Shown here: piece after piece, positions 19,979 to 29,922 of the stretch
Layout: each line of letters opens with the position of its first letter
How positions within the stretch are numbered: position 1 is the first letter of the stretch
Assembly: GCF_963675395.1 (NCBI RefSeq)
Contig: NZ_OY776223.1
Span: forward strand, 1,612,001-1,676,000
Reading direction: 5' to 3'
Length of the DNA: 64,000 nt
Source: an uncultured Vibrio sp.
GTDB taxonomy: Bacteria > Pseudomonadota > Gammaproteobacteria > Enterobacterales > Vibrionaceae
Notes under the pieces: model-generated
What the model was told of the DNA's origin: nothing
Databases searched by the model: none
Seen by the model: the letters and a program-made list of their open reading frames with translations, nothing else
Translations under genes and position numbers: made by a program

Positions 19979-21274
19979 TTAAAACATTGGTGGTAGAGCC
20001 ATGTAATACATTATCATAATGAAAAACATCAAAAATGAGGCTTGCCAAAATAAAAGCCTAGTATGACGAAGTCCATTAGAGCAAAAATATGCGCATAGCA
20101 TAGGTAACGCAAAAGGCCATATTATACGTGGTTGTGCATCTCCAAACTTAACCGCATATAATATAAAAATAATAATAATCATTGTGAAACTAAAGTATAT
20201 TATTTTTTCATAATAGCCAAATGTCTTACATTTAGAACAGATAATAACAATCAATAGTGGCACCATCATAAAGTACTGAATTAATGACAGCAGAACTGTT
20301 GATATATAACTGATTACTGTAAAGTTAAGTCCCTGATTTTCGTTAAAAGGCGTTAGCGAAATCATAACCTTCATAGGATTGTAACCCAGAAATAAGGCAG
20401 GAATCCTAACAATTGCTCTGTTGAAGATCTCTATAAAAACCAATTTGGGATTGGTTGCTATTAATGATACAAAATCAACACTTGAATCATTATACTTTGT
20501 CACATCATGCTCATTTACAACTAACAATTTCAAAATAAATATGTGTGACCATTCCGGGAAAGGGACAAATCTAAGAGAATATAATGATAATATAATAACA
20601 AGGAATATAATTCCACCAACAAAAGTATTCTCTTTATATCTGAAACTAAAAATGAAAACTAAAACTAAAGAGATCAGTATAAATGGAATTAATTCATATT
20701 TAAAAAATGCTAGCAACAAGAAAATAACTGGTGTAAATATAACTTTTTTGTACTTAGAATAATTTCCATATATAAAAAAGGAAAATAAAGTTATGACAAC
20801 TGCTATTATAGAGTCTCGTAATACAAATAGAGAAAACCATATTGATACTACGTAAAGCAAAAATAATATTACTTTTTCATCAAAAATATTAATTTCCGTT
20901 CGAATTTTACTTTTTAATATTACAATCAAACCAAAAAACACAAAGAATGTATTCATTCTAACAAGAATAGAATGAATGCTATCATTATCAGTAAATGGAT
21001 ACGTGGATATATATACAAAGATCATATATCCGTAGTACTTAAAACCCAACTCTGATTTTTTTATAAATGATTCTAATCCATCATATAACTTTAGATACTC
21101 ATTCATATAAAATTGAGTATCACTGCCTGCAATCCCCTCATTATATGTTAAATAAAGAAGACAGGAGTGTGCAATAATTATAATCAGTCCACTTACAAAG
21201 AAAAATCCGAACTTTTTATCTTTATAAATTCGTAATAAAAACACACAAAATAAGAAAGAAACAATTGTAAACAA
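19979..21274 (-). CDS. wzy: Wzy-type polysaccharide polymerase (EpsG-like)
   Basis: Very hydrophobic 431-residue protein with about 11-12 predicted membrane segments and a periplasmic loop carrying GSDTQFYMNEYL, as in EpsG/Wzy polymerases. It should join lipid-linked repeat units in the periplasm. The start is a TTG: a stop lies just upstream in frame, a GGTGA ribosome site sits six bases before the TTG, and the next ATG would lose the first helices. Extremely AT-rich. It is the only Wzy candidate I see in the window. Confidence 0.82.
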   Translation of the reverse strand: MFTIVSFLFCVFLLRIYKDKKFGFFFVSGLIIIIAHSCLLYLTYNEGIAGSDTQFYMNEYLKLYDGLESFIKKSELGFKYYGYMIFVYISTYPFTDNDSIHSILVRMNTFFVFFGLIVILKSKIRTEINIFDEKVILFLLYVVSIWFSLFVLRDSIIAVVITLFSFFIYGNYSKYKKVIFTPVIFLLLAFFKYELIPFILISLVLVFIFSFRYKENTFVGGIIFLVIILSLYSLRFVPFPEWSHIFILKLLVVNEHDVTKYNDSSVDFVSLIATNPKLVFIEIFNRAIVRIPALFLGYNPMKVMISLTPFNENQGLNFTVISYISTVLLSLIQYFMMVPLLIVIICSKCKTFGYYEKIIYFSFTMIIIIFILYAVKFGDAQPRIIWPFALPMLCAYFCSNGLRHTRLLFWQASFLMFFIMIMYYMALPPMF

Positions 21275-21603
21275 GATTAATCACCATTAAATTAAATAGA
21301 CTGCCATATTCATATAATATATTACTCAGACCTTAAATAAAAAGTATCCTTGCCTGCTATATCTCATATGACATGCTAATCCCGAAAATTTTAATTTATC
21401 ACAAAAAATGAGATTATATCTAATTACACTTTAACATTAATAAAGAATTTAACTTCAATTGAGACGATTACTATTCTATCAATTTTAATCCTATAGAATA
21501 GTGATTTATCCGCGTCATTTTTTAAATATCACTATAACAGTGCATAAACACATTAAAAATATCTGATGCTCTTTTAATAAAAAGACCATAAAGACTATTA
21601 TGT
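21275..21603. other. AT-rich gap between wzy and the next glycosyltransferase gene
   Basis: This 329-bp stretch has no credible ORF. It is strongly AT-rich and contains one imperfect 13-bp inverted repeat (annotated). It interrupts an otherwise tightly packed operon, which suggests a junction where cassettes were joined or a gene was lost. Confidence 0.6.
21467..21505. repeat. Inverted repeat in the wzy upstream gap
   Basis: ATTACTATTCTAT pairs with ATAGAATAGTGAT (one G-T pair) across a 13-base loop. No T-run follows on either strand, so it is not an obvious terminator; it could act in mRNA stability or as a protein-binding site. Confidence 0.45.
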
Positions 21604-22485
21604 TCAAATTTCTATTTTCGTGACTTCTTTGTTATTCGAGCATCTATAGTGTTTTTTATCAAAAACAAAAAACAATGACGCCTTCAAATCCAAATCAGTT
21701 GGAGTCCTCAATATTAATTTTCTTAGATCAACTAATAACAACTTGATAATTTTCAATTTTGGATATTTTGAATAGTGAAGTGCAGTTAATAATATGGCAT
21801 ATGTTCGTTCTTTTTTTCTAAAACCACTAATGGGATCACTATCTTTATTTAATCTTGACAAAGAGTGCTCAAATCCATTGATCACGTTTATATCTACGTT
21901 AGCCCCTATCTTAAAAAGACGATAGAAAAATGTCGTATCTACCGCGTATAAATAAAAGTTTTCATCAAAAAGTTCCGAGTAACGTTGTTTAACTTTTTTC
22001 ACCAAGCCCTTTCCGATAATTAGGCCACTTCCAATAGCTACAAAACGTTGTTCTTCAGGAATTGGGCCAAGCTGAGTGCAAACTTTTCCATTTAGAATTG
22101 GGCCTTCAATCTCTCCTCCATGCTTAATTAGTGGTACAGATACATAGGAAGGATGTGAGTTCATAGAACCAACTAAATAATCACTATTTAACGTAGAATC
22201 ATCATCCAATAACACATACCTTTCTGAATCGTAGTTTTCAATAAAGTAGTTGTATATTTTTGCCAATGATTCGTTTCCTGTTGTTTCATAGAAATCTACA
22301 GAAAATCCTATTTTTTTAAATTTATTAAGGTAGGATAGTTCATTTTTAATACTATTTGGCCCATTACTCCAAACAACTAACGAACAGTCTGTATAATCAT
22401 TACCAGACGATAGGATAGTATTTAAAGTTAACGATAATTCAGGCCTCTTATCGAATAGAATCACCAAATATGACGCTTTAAACAT
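21604..22485 (-). CDS. Glycosyltransferase family 2-like (rhamnosyltransferase-like)
   Basis: Protein of 293 residues with a GT-A-like N-terminus (SYLVILFDKRPELSLTLNTIL) and the metal-binding segment RYVLLDDDSTLNSDYL at about 93-108. Its C-terminal part (AVDTTFFYRLFKIGANVDINVINGFEHSLSRL) resembles rhamnosyltransferase-type GT2 enzymes, where an H-S pair follows a framework strand. Being next to rfbC, with an 8-bp overlap, fits a rhamnosyltransferase, but that is inference. Confidence 0.7.
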   Translation of the reverse strand: MFKASYLVILFDKRPELSLTLNTILSSGNDYTDCSLVVWSNGPNSIKNELSYLNKFKKIGFSVDFYETTGNESLAKIYNYFIENYDSERYVLLDDDSTLNSDYLVGSMNSHPSYVSVPLIKHGGEIEGPILNGKVCTQLGPIPEEQRFVAIGSGLIIGKGLVKKVKQRYSELFDENFYLYAVDTTFFYRLFKIGANVDINVINGFEHSLSRLNKDSDPISGFRKKERTYAILLTALHYSKYPKLKIIKLLLVDLRKLILRTPTDLDLKASLFFVFDKKHYRCSNNKEVTKIEI

Positions 22486-23038
22486 AGAACTTCCTTTGCT
22501 CTATTATTGAACGCCATAACATGCCATTATCATCTTTGCCTGAGGTTAAAGGTACTCCATCCAACGGCCAGTCTATATTTAAAGTTTCATCATCCCAACG
22601 AATTGAAACTTCAGACTTTGGATTATAATAATTTGTACATTTATAAACAAATTCTGCCTCATTACTCGTAACATAAAATCCGTGTGCAAAACCTTCAGGA
22701 ACCCATAATTGACGCTTGTTCTCAGCTGAGAGATATTCACCAACCCATTTTCCAAATGTTGGCGAATCTCTACGAAGATCGACTGCTACATCAAACACTT
22801 CTCCGGATACTACTCGAACTAGCTTTCCTTGAGTATTCTCGGTTTGGTAATGTAAACCGCGTAAAATCCCTTTTTTTGATTTTGAATGGTTATCTTGTAC
22901 AAACTTAGTTGGATTTCCTGTTACCAGTTCTTCGAATTGTTTCTGATTCCAAGTTTCCATAAAGAAGCCACGTTCATCACCAAAAACTGTCGGCTCTATA
23001 AGTTTTACATCAGGTATTCTTGTATCTAAAACTTTCAT
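22478..23038 (-). CDS. rfbC: dTDP-4-dehydrorhamnose 3,5-epimerase (copy 2)
   Basis: Second RmlC, 186 residues, with H63 and Y132 conserved. It is almost identical to copy 1 across the cupin core but differs after about residue 140 and ends in a different tail. Its start lies 4 bp after the rfbD stop, and its end overlaps the glycosyltransferase start. Third-position bases are more AT-rich than in copy 1, so the two copies diverged or came from different sources rather than arising by recent duplication. Confidence 0.95.
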   Translation of the reverse strand: MKVLDTRIPDVKLIEPTVFGDERGFFMETWNQKQFEELVTGNPTKFVQDNHSKSKKGILRGLHYQTENTQGKLVRVVSGEVFDVAVDLRRDSPTFGKWVGEYLSAENKRQLWVPEGFAHGFYVTSNEAEFVYKCTNYYNPKSEVSIRWDDETLNIDWPLDGVPLTSGKDDNGMLWRSIIEQRKFYV

Positions 23039-23042
23039 CTTA

Positions 23043-23924
23043 CTAATCCAAATACGGTAGAATTTTTGTTACGGCAACTTTCCAGTCACTAGCTTCAATA
23101 GAGAAAGTATCATTCACTTTCTTTGTACTCATGCGAGAGTTACTAGGACGTTTAGCTGGAGTTGGATACTGAGCCGTTGTAATACTCGTTAAGTTTGGTT
23201 TTTTGTCGAGTAAGCCTTTATCTATCGCAGCATCAAAAATTACATCTGCAAACTCAAACCAACTCACATGTGGTAACCCCGAATAGTGGTAAACACCATA
23301 ATCAACAGATTCACCATTCGCGATTTGTTCTGCAATTTGAATCAGCGCATCAGCAATATCACCCGCATATGTTGGACCTCCAAGTTGGTCTCCAACAATA
23401 CTTAAAGAGTCTTTATTTAAACCTAATCTGAGCATGGTTTTTACAAAGTTATTCCCAGTTTCGCCAAAGACCCAAGCCGTACGCAAAATAATATGTTTTT
23501 CACATACCCTTGCGACTTCTCTTTCGCCGGCTAATTTACTAGCACCATAAACACCTTGCGGGTTCGTAATGTCATTTTCGCAATATTCACCATCTTTATT
23601 ACCTTCGAAAACATAGTCTGTGGAAATATGTAAAATGGCAGCATCAACTTCTTGAGCAGCTTCAGCTAAGAACTTTGGACCATCACGATTAATTGCGTAA
23701 GAGAGTTCTACTTCTTCTTCTGCTCTATCAACTGCTGTATGCGCAGCAGCATTTATAATGATCGTTGGTTTGAATGCTTGAACAATAGATTTAACAGCAT
23801 CTTGGTTGGTAATATCTAGTTCTTCTTTGTCGGGAGACAAAACCGTAGCATTGTCAAACTCAGATAATCGTTTAGTCAGACAATAACCAACTTGACCATT
23901 GCCCCCAATAATTAAAAGACGCAT
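23043..23924 (-). CDS. rfbD: dTDP-4-dehydrorhamnose reductase (copy 2)
   Basis: RmlD, 293 residues, with GGNGQVG at 7-13, the HISTDYVFEG strand and the YGASKLAGE catalytic Y/K. Its ATG shares a base with the end of rfbA. It is less similar to copy 1 than the rfbA and rfbB pairs are, mainly in the C-terminal substrate domain. Completes dTDP-L-rhamnose synthesis within the second operon. Confidence 0.96.
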   Translation of the reverse strand: MRLLIIGGNGQVGYCLTKRLSEFDNATVLSPDKEELDITNQDAVKSIVQAFKPTIIINAAAHTAVDRAEEEVELSYAINRDGPKFLAEAAQEVDAAILHISTDYVFEGNKDGEYCENDITNPQGVYGASKLAGEREVARVCEKHIILRTAWVFGETGNNFVKTMLRLGLNKDSLSIVGDQLGGPTYAGDIADALIQIAEQIANGESVDYGVYHYSGLPHVSWFEFADVIFDAAIDKGLLDKKPNLTSITTAQYPTPAKRPSNSRMSTKKVNDTFSIEASDWKVAVTKILPYLD

Positions 23925-24811
23925 TATCTTTCTTCCTTGCTTTGCTTTCTAGTTACTAAGCGATTTAAATATTGTCCATATTCGTTTTTCATCATAGGCT
24001 CAGAAAGAGCCAACAACTGTTGATTGGTAAGCCAATTATTTCGCCAAGCTATCTCTTCCAAACAAGCAACTTTTAACCCTTGAACGTTTTCTATAGTTTG
24101 CACAAATGAAGATGCCTCATGAAGACTTTCGTGAGTTCCAGTATCTAACCAAGCAAATCCACGCCCAAGCAATTCAACATTTAATGACTCATCATTTAAG
24201 TACATTTCATTAAGAGTCGTAATTTCAAGCTCACCTCGCTCTGATGGCTTTACTTGCTTTGCCCATTCCACGACTCGGTTATCATAAAAATACAAGCCTG
24301 TTACTGCATAATTTGATTTAGGATAGATTGGTTTTTCCTCTATAGACACAGCTTTCATGTTTTCATCAAATTCCACCACACCAAAACGTTCGGGATCTTT
24401 AACCTGATACCCGAAGACTGTTGCCCCAGATTCTCTCGACGCTGCACGTTTTAAAGTACTTGAAAATGACTGTCCATAAAAAATATTATCACCTAGCACA
24501 AGACAAACACTATCATCGCCAATAAATTCTTCGCCTATAATAAATGCTTGCGCTAAACCATCAGGGCTTGGCTGAATTGCATACTCCAATTTAATACCAA
24601 AATCAGCACCATTTCCTAACAATCGCTTAAAGCCGGCATTATCTTCTGGAGTAGTAATAATCAAGATATCTTTTATACCAGCAAGCATTAACGTGGATAT
24701 GGGGTAGAACACCATAGGCTTGTCGTAAATTGGTAATAACTGTTTTGACACACCTCGTGTTAGTGGATATAGACGTGTACCCGAACCTCCAGCCAGAACA
24801 ATCCCTTTCAT
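23924..24811 (-). CDS. rfbA: Glucose-1-phosphate thymidylyltransferase (copy 2)
   Basis: RmlA, 295 residues, with the intact signature [20 protein letters not shown] at 8-27. It carries a slightly longer, charged C-terminus (KQSKEER) than copy 1, and a few residues are missing in the segment after FYGQSF. One base separates it from rfbB. Confidence 0.96.
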   Translation of the reverse strand: MKGIVLAGGSGTRLYPLTRGVSKQLLPIYDKPMVFYPISTLMLAGIKDILIITTPEDNAGFKRLLGNGADFGIKLEYAIQPSPDGLAQAFIIGEEFIGDDSVCLVLGDNIFYGQSFSSTLKRAASRESGATVFGYQVKDPERFGVVEFDENMKAVSIEEKPIYPKSNYAVTGLYFYDNRVVEWAKQVKPSERGELEITTLNEMYLNDESLNVELLGRGFAWLDTGTHESLHEASSFVQTIENVQGLKVACLEEIAWRNNWLTNQQLLALSEPMMKNEYGQYLNRLVTRKQSKEER

Positions 24812-24812
24812 C

Positions 24813-25877
24813 TTATGCCCCTGTTCCTAAACGTTCACCCGCGTAAGAACCGTCTAAAACACGAGACCACCAATCTTTATTGTTCAAGTACCACTCTACC
24901 GTTTTTCGGATACCAGATTCGAAAGTTTCTTCAGGTTTCCAACCTAATTCTCTCTCTATCTTAGAAGCATCTATAGCATACCTCACATCATGTCCCGGTC
25001 GATCTGTGACATAAGTGATTAAATCGACGTATTTATCAACACCTGTGGACTTTTCAGGTACTAGATCTTCAAGCAATGTACAAATCGTTTTCACAACTTC
25101 AATATTGGCTTTCTCATTATGTCCGCCGATATTGTAGGTTTCCCCTACCATGCCTTCGGTCACAACTTTATAAAGTGCTCGTGCATGATCTTCGACAAAC
25201 AACCAGTCTCGAATTTGCATTCCATTTCCGTACACAGGTAATGCTTTGCCCTCTAAGGCATTTAGAATCATGAGTGGGATTAGTTTTTCAGGGAAGTGAA
25301 AAGGACCATAATTATTTGAGCAGTTGGTCACGATTGTCGGTAAACCGTAGGTCCGAAGCCACGCACGAACCAGATGATCGCTTGAAGCCTTAGACGCAGA
25401 ATATGGGCTTGATGGTGCATATGACGTTTCTTCGGTAAATAGAGCCGTAGTCCCTTCTAAGTCGCCATAAACCTCATCAGTTGATATATGATGAAAACGA
25501 AAAGCTTTCTTCTTTGTTTCATCCATAAGGCTCCAATATTCGCGGCTTGATTCCAGTAAGGTATATGTACCTACAATATTGGTTTCAATAAATGCAGCAG
25601 GTCCGTCAATAGAACGATCAACATGTGACTCTGCTGCTAAGTGCATTACTGCATCGGGCTGATGCTCTGAGAATACTCTGTCTAATTCGGTACGGTTACA
25701 AATATCGACTTGTTCGAAAACATAACGCTTGTTAGCTTCTATTTCGCTAAGCGACTCTCTATTACCAGCGTACGTTAACTTATCCACATTGACTACGCTA
25801 TCTGAGGTATTGTTAATGATGTGGCGAATTACCGCTGAACCGATAAAACCAGCACCACCTGTTATTAATAGTTTCAT
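24813..25877 (-). CDS. rfbB: dTDP-glucose 4,6-dehydratase (copy 2)
   Basis: RmlB, 354 residues, the same length as copy 1 and closely similar throughout. [16 protein letters not shown] and YSASK motifs are all present. Its ATG overlaps the wzx stop (ATGA), so the rhamnose genes are translationally coupled to the flippase gene in this operon. Confidence 0.97.
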   Translation of the reverse strand: MKLLITGGAGFIGSAVIRHIINNTSDSVVNVDKLTYAGNRESLSEIEANKRYVFEQVDICNRTELDRVFSEHQPDAVMHLAAESHVDRSIDGPAAFIETNIVGTYTLLESSREYWSLMDETKKKAFRFHHISTDEVYGDLEGTTALFTEETSYAPSSPYSASKASSDHLVRAWLRTYGLPTIVTNCSNNYGPFHFPEKLIPLMILNALEGKALPVYGNGMQIRDWLFVEDHARALYKVVTEGMVGETYNIGGHNEKANIEVVKTICTLLEDLVPEKSTGVDKYVDLITYVTDRPGHDVRYAIDASKIERELGWKPEETFESGIRKTVEWYLNNKDWWSRVLDGSYAGERLGTGA

Positions 25878-27118
25878 ACCGATTTTTTCCTATTGAAAAT
25901 CAAGTTAACATTGCAATAAAAATGAGCCATGCACAAACCAAACATCACAATCAACTCAGTAAATAAAATTAAAAAGGCAGAGCCAACATAATCAAAATAA
26001 TAAACCACTGGTGTCATAAATATTAAACAAAGTATCGAACTTACAACCACGACTCTTTTTAAAGTTTTATCATTCTTAGTTGGTATCAAACTCTGAACAC
26101 CTAGAAAATTATTAAAAACACTAATAATTACAATAGCCATCATAATAACAACTGTATTACTAGCCTCAAGAAAATCTTTACCTGACACAATGGTAATTAT
26201 CTCTTCTAATAATAAAACAACGAAAGCTCCACCAGAAATAGCCAAAATGACACAAATTTTAAAATATTTATTTATTATAATTCTTGCTTCGTCTTCATTT
26301 TTATTTACTAACGAACTTACTCTTGGAAAGACTGTCTGATAAATTGGTCTAAAAAATGATATACATACTTTTTTTATAGTGTCAGCGACATTAAAATAGC
26401 CTACACTTATTGGACCGTGGAACACTCCGATCACGATAGGAATTAAAGTAAGGTAAACACTAGAAGCTACACTAGTTAAAAACACATTCCATCCAGATTT
26501 AGTCACCAAAAACACATACTTGATAGAACATCTTTTGAAACCAAACAATTTATTAGCTTTAACGTAAAGTAGAGCAATACATCCTGAAATTAAAAATGGC
26601 AACCCTTGAAGAAAGCCTGCCAAGTAAATATCCGAGCCACTTTCTACGTATATAAAAACAAAAGGGATGACAATCACCCTACTAATCAAAGTAATAAAAA
26701 CTAATTGCTTCATTAACTCTACACCTTGATAAAGCCACGTTGGAAGCAATAATGTTCCTAATATCATTGGTAACATACACAAAGACAGCTTAATCAAAAC
26801 TGAGTCATTATAAAAAAACAAAAATAAACTAGCGAAACTTAGAGAAACAAAAAACAAAATAAATTTAGAATAATAAACACCACTACAATATAAATCCATT
26901 TTAGATTTGCTTTCTCTTATTTTTGCTATTTTTGATGTAGCAGAAAAATCGAAACCGTACTGACATATAATCATGCTATAAGACATAACTGCAGTGGAAA
27001 ACGCTAAATAGCCGAATTGTTCAACTCCTAAAGTTCTTGTCAAATAAGGAAATGTGATAATAGGAACAACAAACTTTAATATTTGTATCAAACTTAAGAA
27101 TATAATATTATAATTCAA
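25874..27118 (-). CDS. wzx: Wzx-type O-unit/capsule-unit flippase
   Basis: Hydrophobic 414-residue protein with about 12 predicted membrane helices. It starts with the characteristic segment ([25 protein letters not shown]) of the MOP-superfamily polysaccharide flippases. It moves lipid-linked repeat units across the inner membrane for Wzy. Strongly AT-rich. A terminator-like palindrome lies in the 147-bp gap upstream, between it and wecC. Confidence 0.92.
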   Translation of the reverse strand: MNYNIIFLSLIQILKFVVPIITFPYLTRTLGVEQFGYLAFSTAVMSYSMIICQYGFDFSATSKIAKIRESKSKMDLYCSGVYYSKFILFFVSLSFASLFLFFYNDSVLIKLSLCMLPMILGTLLLPTWLYQGVELMKQLVFITLISRVIVIPFVFIYVESGSDIYLAGFLQGLPFLISGCIALLYVKANKLFGFKRCSIKYVFLVTKSGWNVFLTSVASSVYLTLIPIVIGVFHGPISVGYFNVADTIKKVCISFFRPIYQTVFPRVSSLVNKNEDEARIIINKYFKICVILAISGGAFVVLLLEEIITIVSGKDFLEASNTVVIMMAIVIISVFNNFLGVQSLIPTKNDKTLKRVVVVSSILCLIFMTPVVYYFDYVGSAFLILFTELIVMFGLCMAHFYCNVNLIFNRKKSV

Positions 27119-27202
27119 TTTATCACCAAGTGAGATTATAAAAAGTAAACATCAACAATAGTCTTTCTTATATAGCGTTTTATATTATGAAGCTAAGTAT
27201 GT

Positions 27203-27230
27203 TAAAAGGGTAAGATATATATCTTACCCT
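27203..27230 (-). terminator. Perfect-palindrome terminator between wecC and wzx
   Basis: AGGGTAAGATAT and its exact complement form a 12-bp stem with no obligatory loop. On the minus strand it is followed by TTTTAAC, just downstream of wecC. If functional, it would stop transcription before wzx unless read through by an RfaH-modified polymerase. Confidence 0.72.
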
Positions 27231-27265
27231 AGCTTTAAACTTTATAAAGGAATGTATATTGATAG

Positions 27266-28534
27266 CTAAGACCAAATCCCTTTAGTATCAATTAAGCCTT
27301 CTTCACTCATTGTTCTTGCTTTAAATTCCTTATGATCGACTAGCAGAACTTGAATATCAGCTTTGTTTCTTGCTGTATCAAAATCTACAAGTACTGATGA
27401 CTCTAAAGAACTAGGTAAAGAGCTAATGTTCGGCTCAACTACCAAAACTGAGCCTGAATGGAAACACTCTATTTTTTTAACAATTTGCATCGCGGGACTT
27501 TCGCGCAGGTCATCAATATCTGGTTTAAACGCGAGTCCATAACATGCTATGGTCACTTCACGAGCAGTTTTGTTTGGATTCAATTGTAAGAATTCTGCCA
27601 TAGCCATCTTAACTTTATCCAACACCCAATCTGGCTTACTATCGTTTACTTTGCGTGCCGTATGGATAATCTGTGCTTCTTCTGGCGTTTTAGATACAAT
27701 AAACCAAGGGTCAACAGCAATACAATGGCCCCCGACACCAGGGCCTGGTTGAAGAATATTTACACGTGGATGACGGTTAGCTAGCGTAATCAATTCCCAT
27801 ACGTTAATATCTAACTTATCACAGATAATCGAAAGTTCATTGGCAAAGGCAATTTGCACGTCGCGAGAGCTGTTTTCTGTCAATTTTGCCATTTCAGCCG
27901 TGCGAGCATTTGTTACAACACATTCACCTTTTACAAAGGTATTGTATAGCTGTACAGCGCGTTCAGAACAACGATCAGACATACCACCAATCACTCGATC
28001 ATTTTCTACCAACTCTCGAACAACATGACCAGGTAAGACTCGCTCAGGGCAGTGAGCTATATTGATATCCGCTTGGTCACCATGCGTCTGCGGAAAACTC
28101 AGGTCACTGCGCGCCTCGGCCAACCACGCCGCCATTTTCTCTGTTGCGCCCACAGGAGACGTAGACTCTAAAATCACCAAGTCTCCTTTTTTCAGTACAG
28201 GTGCGATTGCTTTACTTGCAGCTTTTATGTAAGAAAGATCAGGCGCTGGAACTTTGTTTTCTTCACATGGCAAGAAAGGCGTTGGTACTGCTATAAGAAA
28301 TGCATCTGCGGGCTCTGGAATGGTGGTCGCTTTTAAAAAACCTTCTTTTACCGCAGCATGGACAATCATGTCAAGGTCAGGTTCTACGATATGAATTTTC
28401 CCTTGATTAATCGTATCAACCGCATGTTGGTTGACATCCACCCCAACCACTTTCTTTTTACGAGAAGCAAACATTGCGGCGGTTGGAAGGCCGATATAGC
28501 CTAACCCAATAACTGAAATTGTTTCAAAAGACAT
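27266..28534 (-). CDS. wecC: UDP-N-acetyl-D-mannosaminuronate dehydrogenase
   Basis: Dehydrogenase of 422 residues, matching WecC in length and motifs: GLGYIGLPTA at 10-19, TSPVGATEKMA, the conserved lysine in EMAKLTENSSRD, and catalytic C271 in GVGGHCIAVDPWF. It oxidises UDP-ManNAc to UDP-ManNAcA with NAD. It lies 22 bp after wecB, its metabolic partner. Here it probably serves the capsular repeat rather than enterobacterial common antigen, since no other ECA genes are nearby. Confidence 0.95.
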   Translation of the reverse strand: MSFETISVIGLGYIGLPTAAMFASRKKKVVGVDVNQHAVDTINQGKIHIVEPDLDMIVHAAVKEGFLKATTIPEPADAFLIAVPTPFLPCEENKVPAPDLSYIKAASKAIAPVLKKGDLVILESTSPVGATEKMAAWLAEARSDLSFPQTHGDQADINIAHCPERVLPGHVVRELVENDRVIGGMSDRCSERAVQLYNTFVKGECVVTNARTAEMAKLTENSSRDVQIAFANELSIICDKLDINVWELITLANRHPRVNILQPGPGVGGHCIAVDPWFIVSKTPEEAQIIHTARKVNDSKPDWVLDKVKMAMAEFLQLNPNKTAREVTIACYGLAFKPDIDDLRESPAMQIVKKIECFHSGSVLVVEPNISSLPSSLESSVLVDFDTARNKADIQVLLVDHKEFKARTMSEEGLIDTKGIWS

Positions 28535-28556
28535 GATTGTTTCCTAATTAAAATAC

Positions 28557-29675
28557 TTATCTAACTAATTGTTCTAAAATTCGTTGGCATGCAGAGCCGT
28601 CCCCGTAAGGATTGTGAGCAAAGCTCATTGCTTTATATGCATCTCTATCGTGAAGTAACACTTCTAGACTGGTGACGATTTTATCTACGTCAGTACCAAC
28701 CAATTTTACGGTTCCTGCTTCTACTGCTTCAGGCCTCTCAGTTGTATCACGCATGACTAAAACAGGCTTACCTAGAGAAGGAGCCTCTTCTTGGATGCCA
28801 CCCGAATCGGTAAGTATAATGTGGGAGCGATTCATCAAATAGATAAATGGTAAATACTGTTGCGGTTCAATTAGAAAAACATTGTCAACGTTAGATAGAA
28901 TACGATTTACTGGCTCTCTCACATTTGGATTTAAATGTACAGGGTATAGAATTTGAGCGTCAGGATTGCTTTTTGCAACTCGAGCCAGTGCTTCGCAAAT
29001 GCGCTCAAAACCTCCACCAAAACTCTCGCGGCGATGCCCTGTGACTAAAATAAGTTTCTTTTTGTCGTCTAACATCGGAAATTGTTTAGCGAGCTGTAAA
29101 TTAAGTTCTACATCACTATCAATAACGTTTTTTATCATTAATAACGCATCAATGACTGTATTACCTGTAATGCAGATATCCTGGGGATTAGTATTTTCTT
29201 TTATTAAGTTATTTTTCGACGTTTCGGTAGGAGTAAAGTGATACTTAGCTAGAATTCCTGTAAGCTTTCTATTAGCCTCTTCCGGCCATGGAGAATATAT
29301 ATTGCCAGTTCGTAAACCAGCTTCGACATGACCGACAGCAATTTGCTCATAGTAAGCAGCTAAACTAGCGGCAAAGGTCGTAGCAGTATCACCATGAACT
29401 AAAACCACATCAGGTTTAAAATCTTGTAACACAGGTTTTAATTCAAGCAAAATACGGGCAGTTACATCATTAAGTGATTGGCCTGCCTTCATTAAATTCA
29501 GGTCATAGTCCGGTTTAATTTCAAACAGCTGTAAAACCTGGTCAAGCATTTCACGATGCTGTGCTGTAACACAACACTTCGCCTCAAAGCGAGCATCATT
29601 TGCAAGCTCATGAACCAGAGGTGCCATTTTAATAGCCTCTGGGCGAGTACCAAATATGGTGAGAACCTTTTTCAC
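28557..29675 (-). CDS. wecB: UDP-N-acetylglucosamine 2-epimerase (non-hydrolysing)
   Basis: WecB of 372 residues, about the usual length. It starts [18 protein letters not shown] and contains [42 protein letters not shown] and the late [28 protein letters not shown] motif. It makes UDP-ManNAc, which WecC oxidises. It follows wzz after a gap with a terminator-like hairpin. Confidence 0.96.
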   Translation of the reverse strand: MKKVLTIFGTRPEAIKMAPLVHELANDARFEAKCCVTAQHREMLDQVLQLFEIKPDYDLNLMKAGQSLNDVTARILLELKPVLQDFKPDVVLVHGDTATTFAASLAAYYEQIAVGHVEAGLRTGNIYSPWPEEANRKLTGILAKYHFTPTETSKNNLIKENTNPQDICITGNTVIDALLMIKNVIDSDVELNLQLAKQFPMLDDKKKLILVTGHRRESFGGGFERICEALARVAKSNPDAQILYPVHLNPNVREPVNRILSNVDNVFLIEPQQYLPFIYLMNRSHIILTDSGGIQEEAPSLGKPVLVMRDTTERPEAVEAGTVKLVGTDVDKIVTSLEVLLHDRDAYKAMSFAHNPYGDGSACQRILEQLVR

Positions 29676-29753
29676 TATCAGCGTTCCTTAATTGTGGCTA
29701 GTAAATACCATGAGAACATCTCGTATGAATTGAGTAATGGAAACTAGTAGCAA

Positions 29754-29784
29754 TAAAAAAGCCCCTTTCTATAATAGAAAGAGA
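29754..29784 (-). terminator. Terminator between wzz and wecB
   Basis: On the minus strand CTCTTTCTAT pairs with ATAGAAAGGGG (one G-U pair) and is followed by C and a run of six T. It is located downstream of wzz and upstream of wecB, inside the presumed operon. Confidence 0.75.
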
Positions 29785-29922
29785 TTATTTCCATTTAAAA
29801 TTGCGTGGAGATCAGTCACAGCTCATTATCCCGCAGAACCTTTTCTCAGCCTGAAATAGGCTTGCTAATTCCGAAATACAATATGCAATTTGACTAATAA
29901 ATTTGAGATAAAAATTGGAATA

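Noticed and set aside
27266..29675. Enterobacterial common antigen locus suggested by wecB/wecC
   Set aside because: No wecA, wecG, wecF, wzyE or rff genes are nearby; the pair is placed within a capsule operon with its own wzx and wzy.
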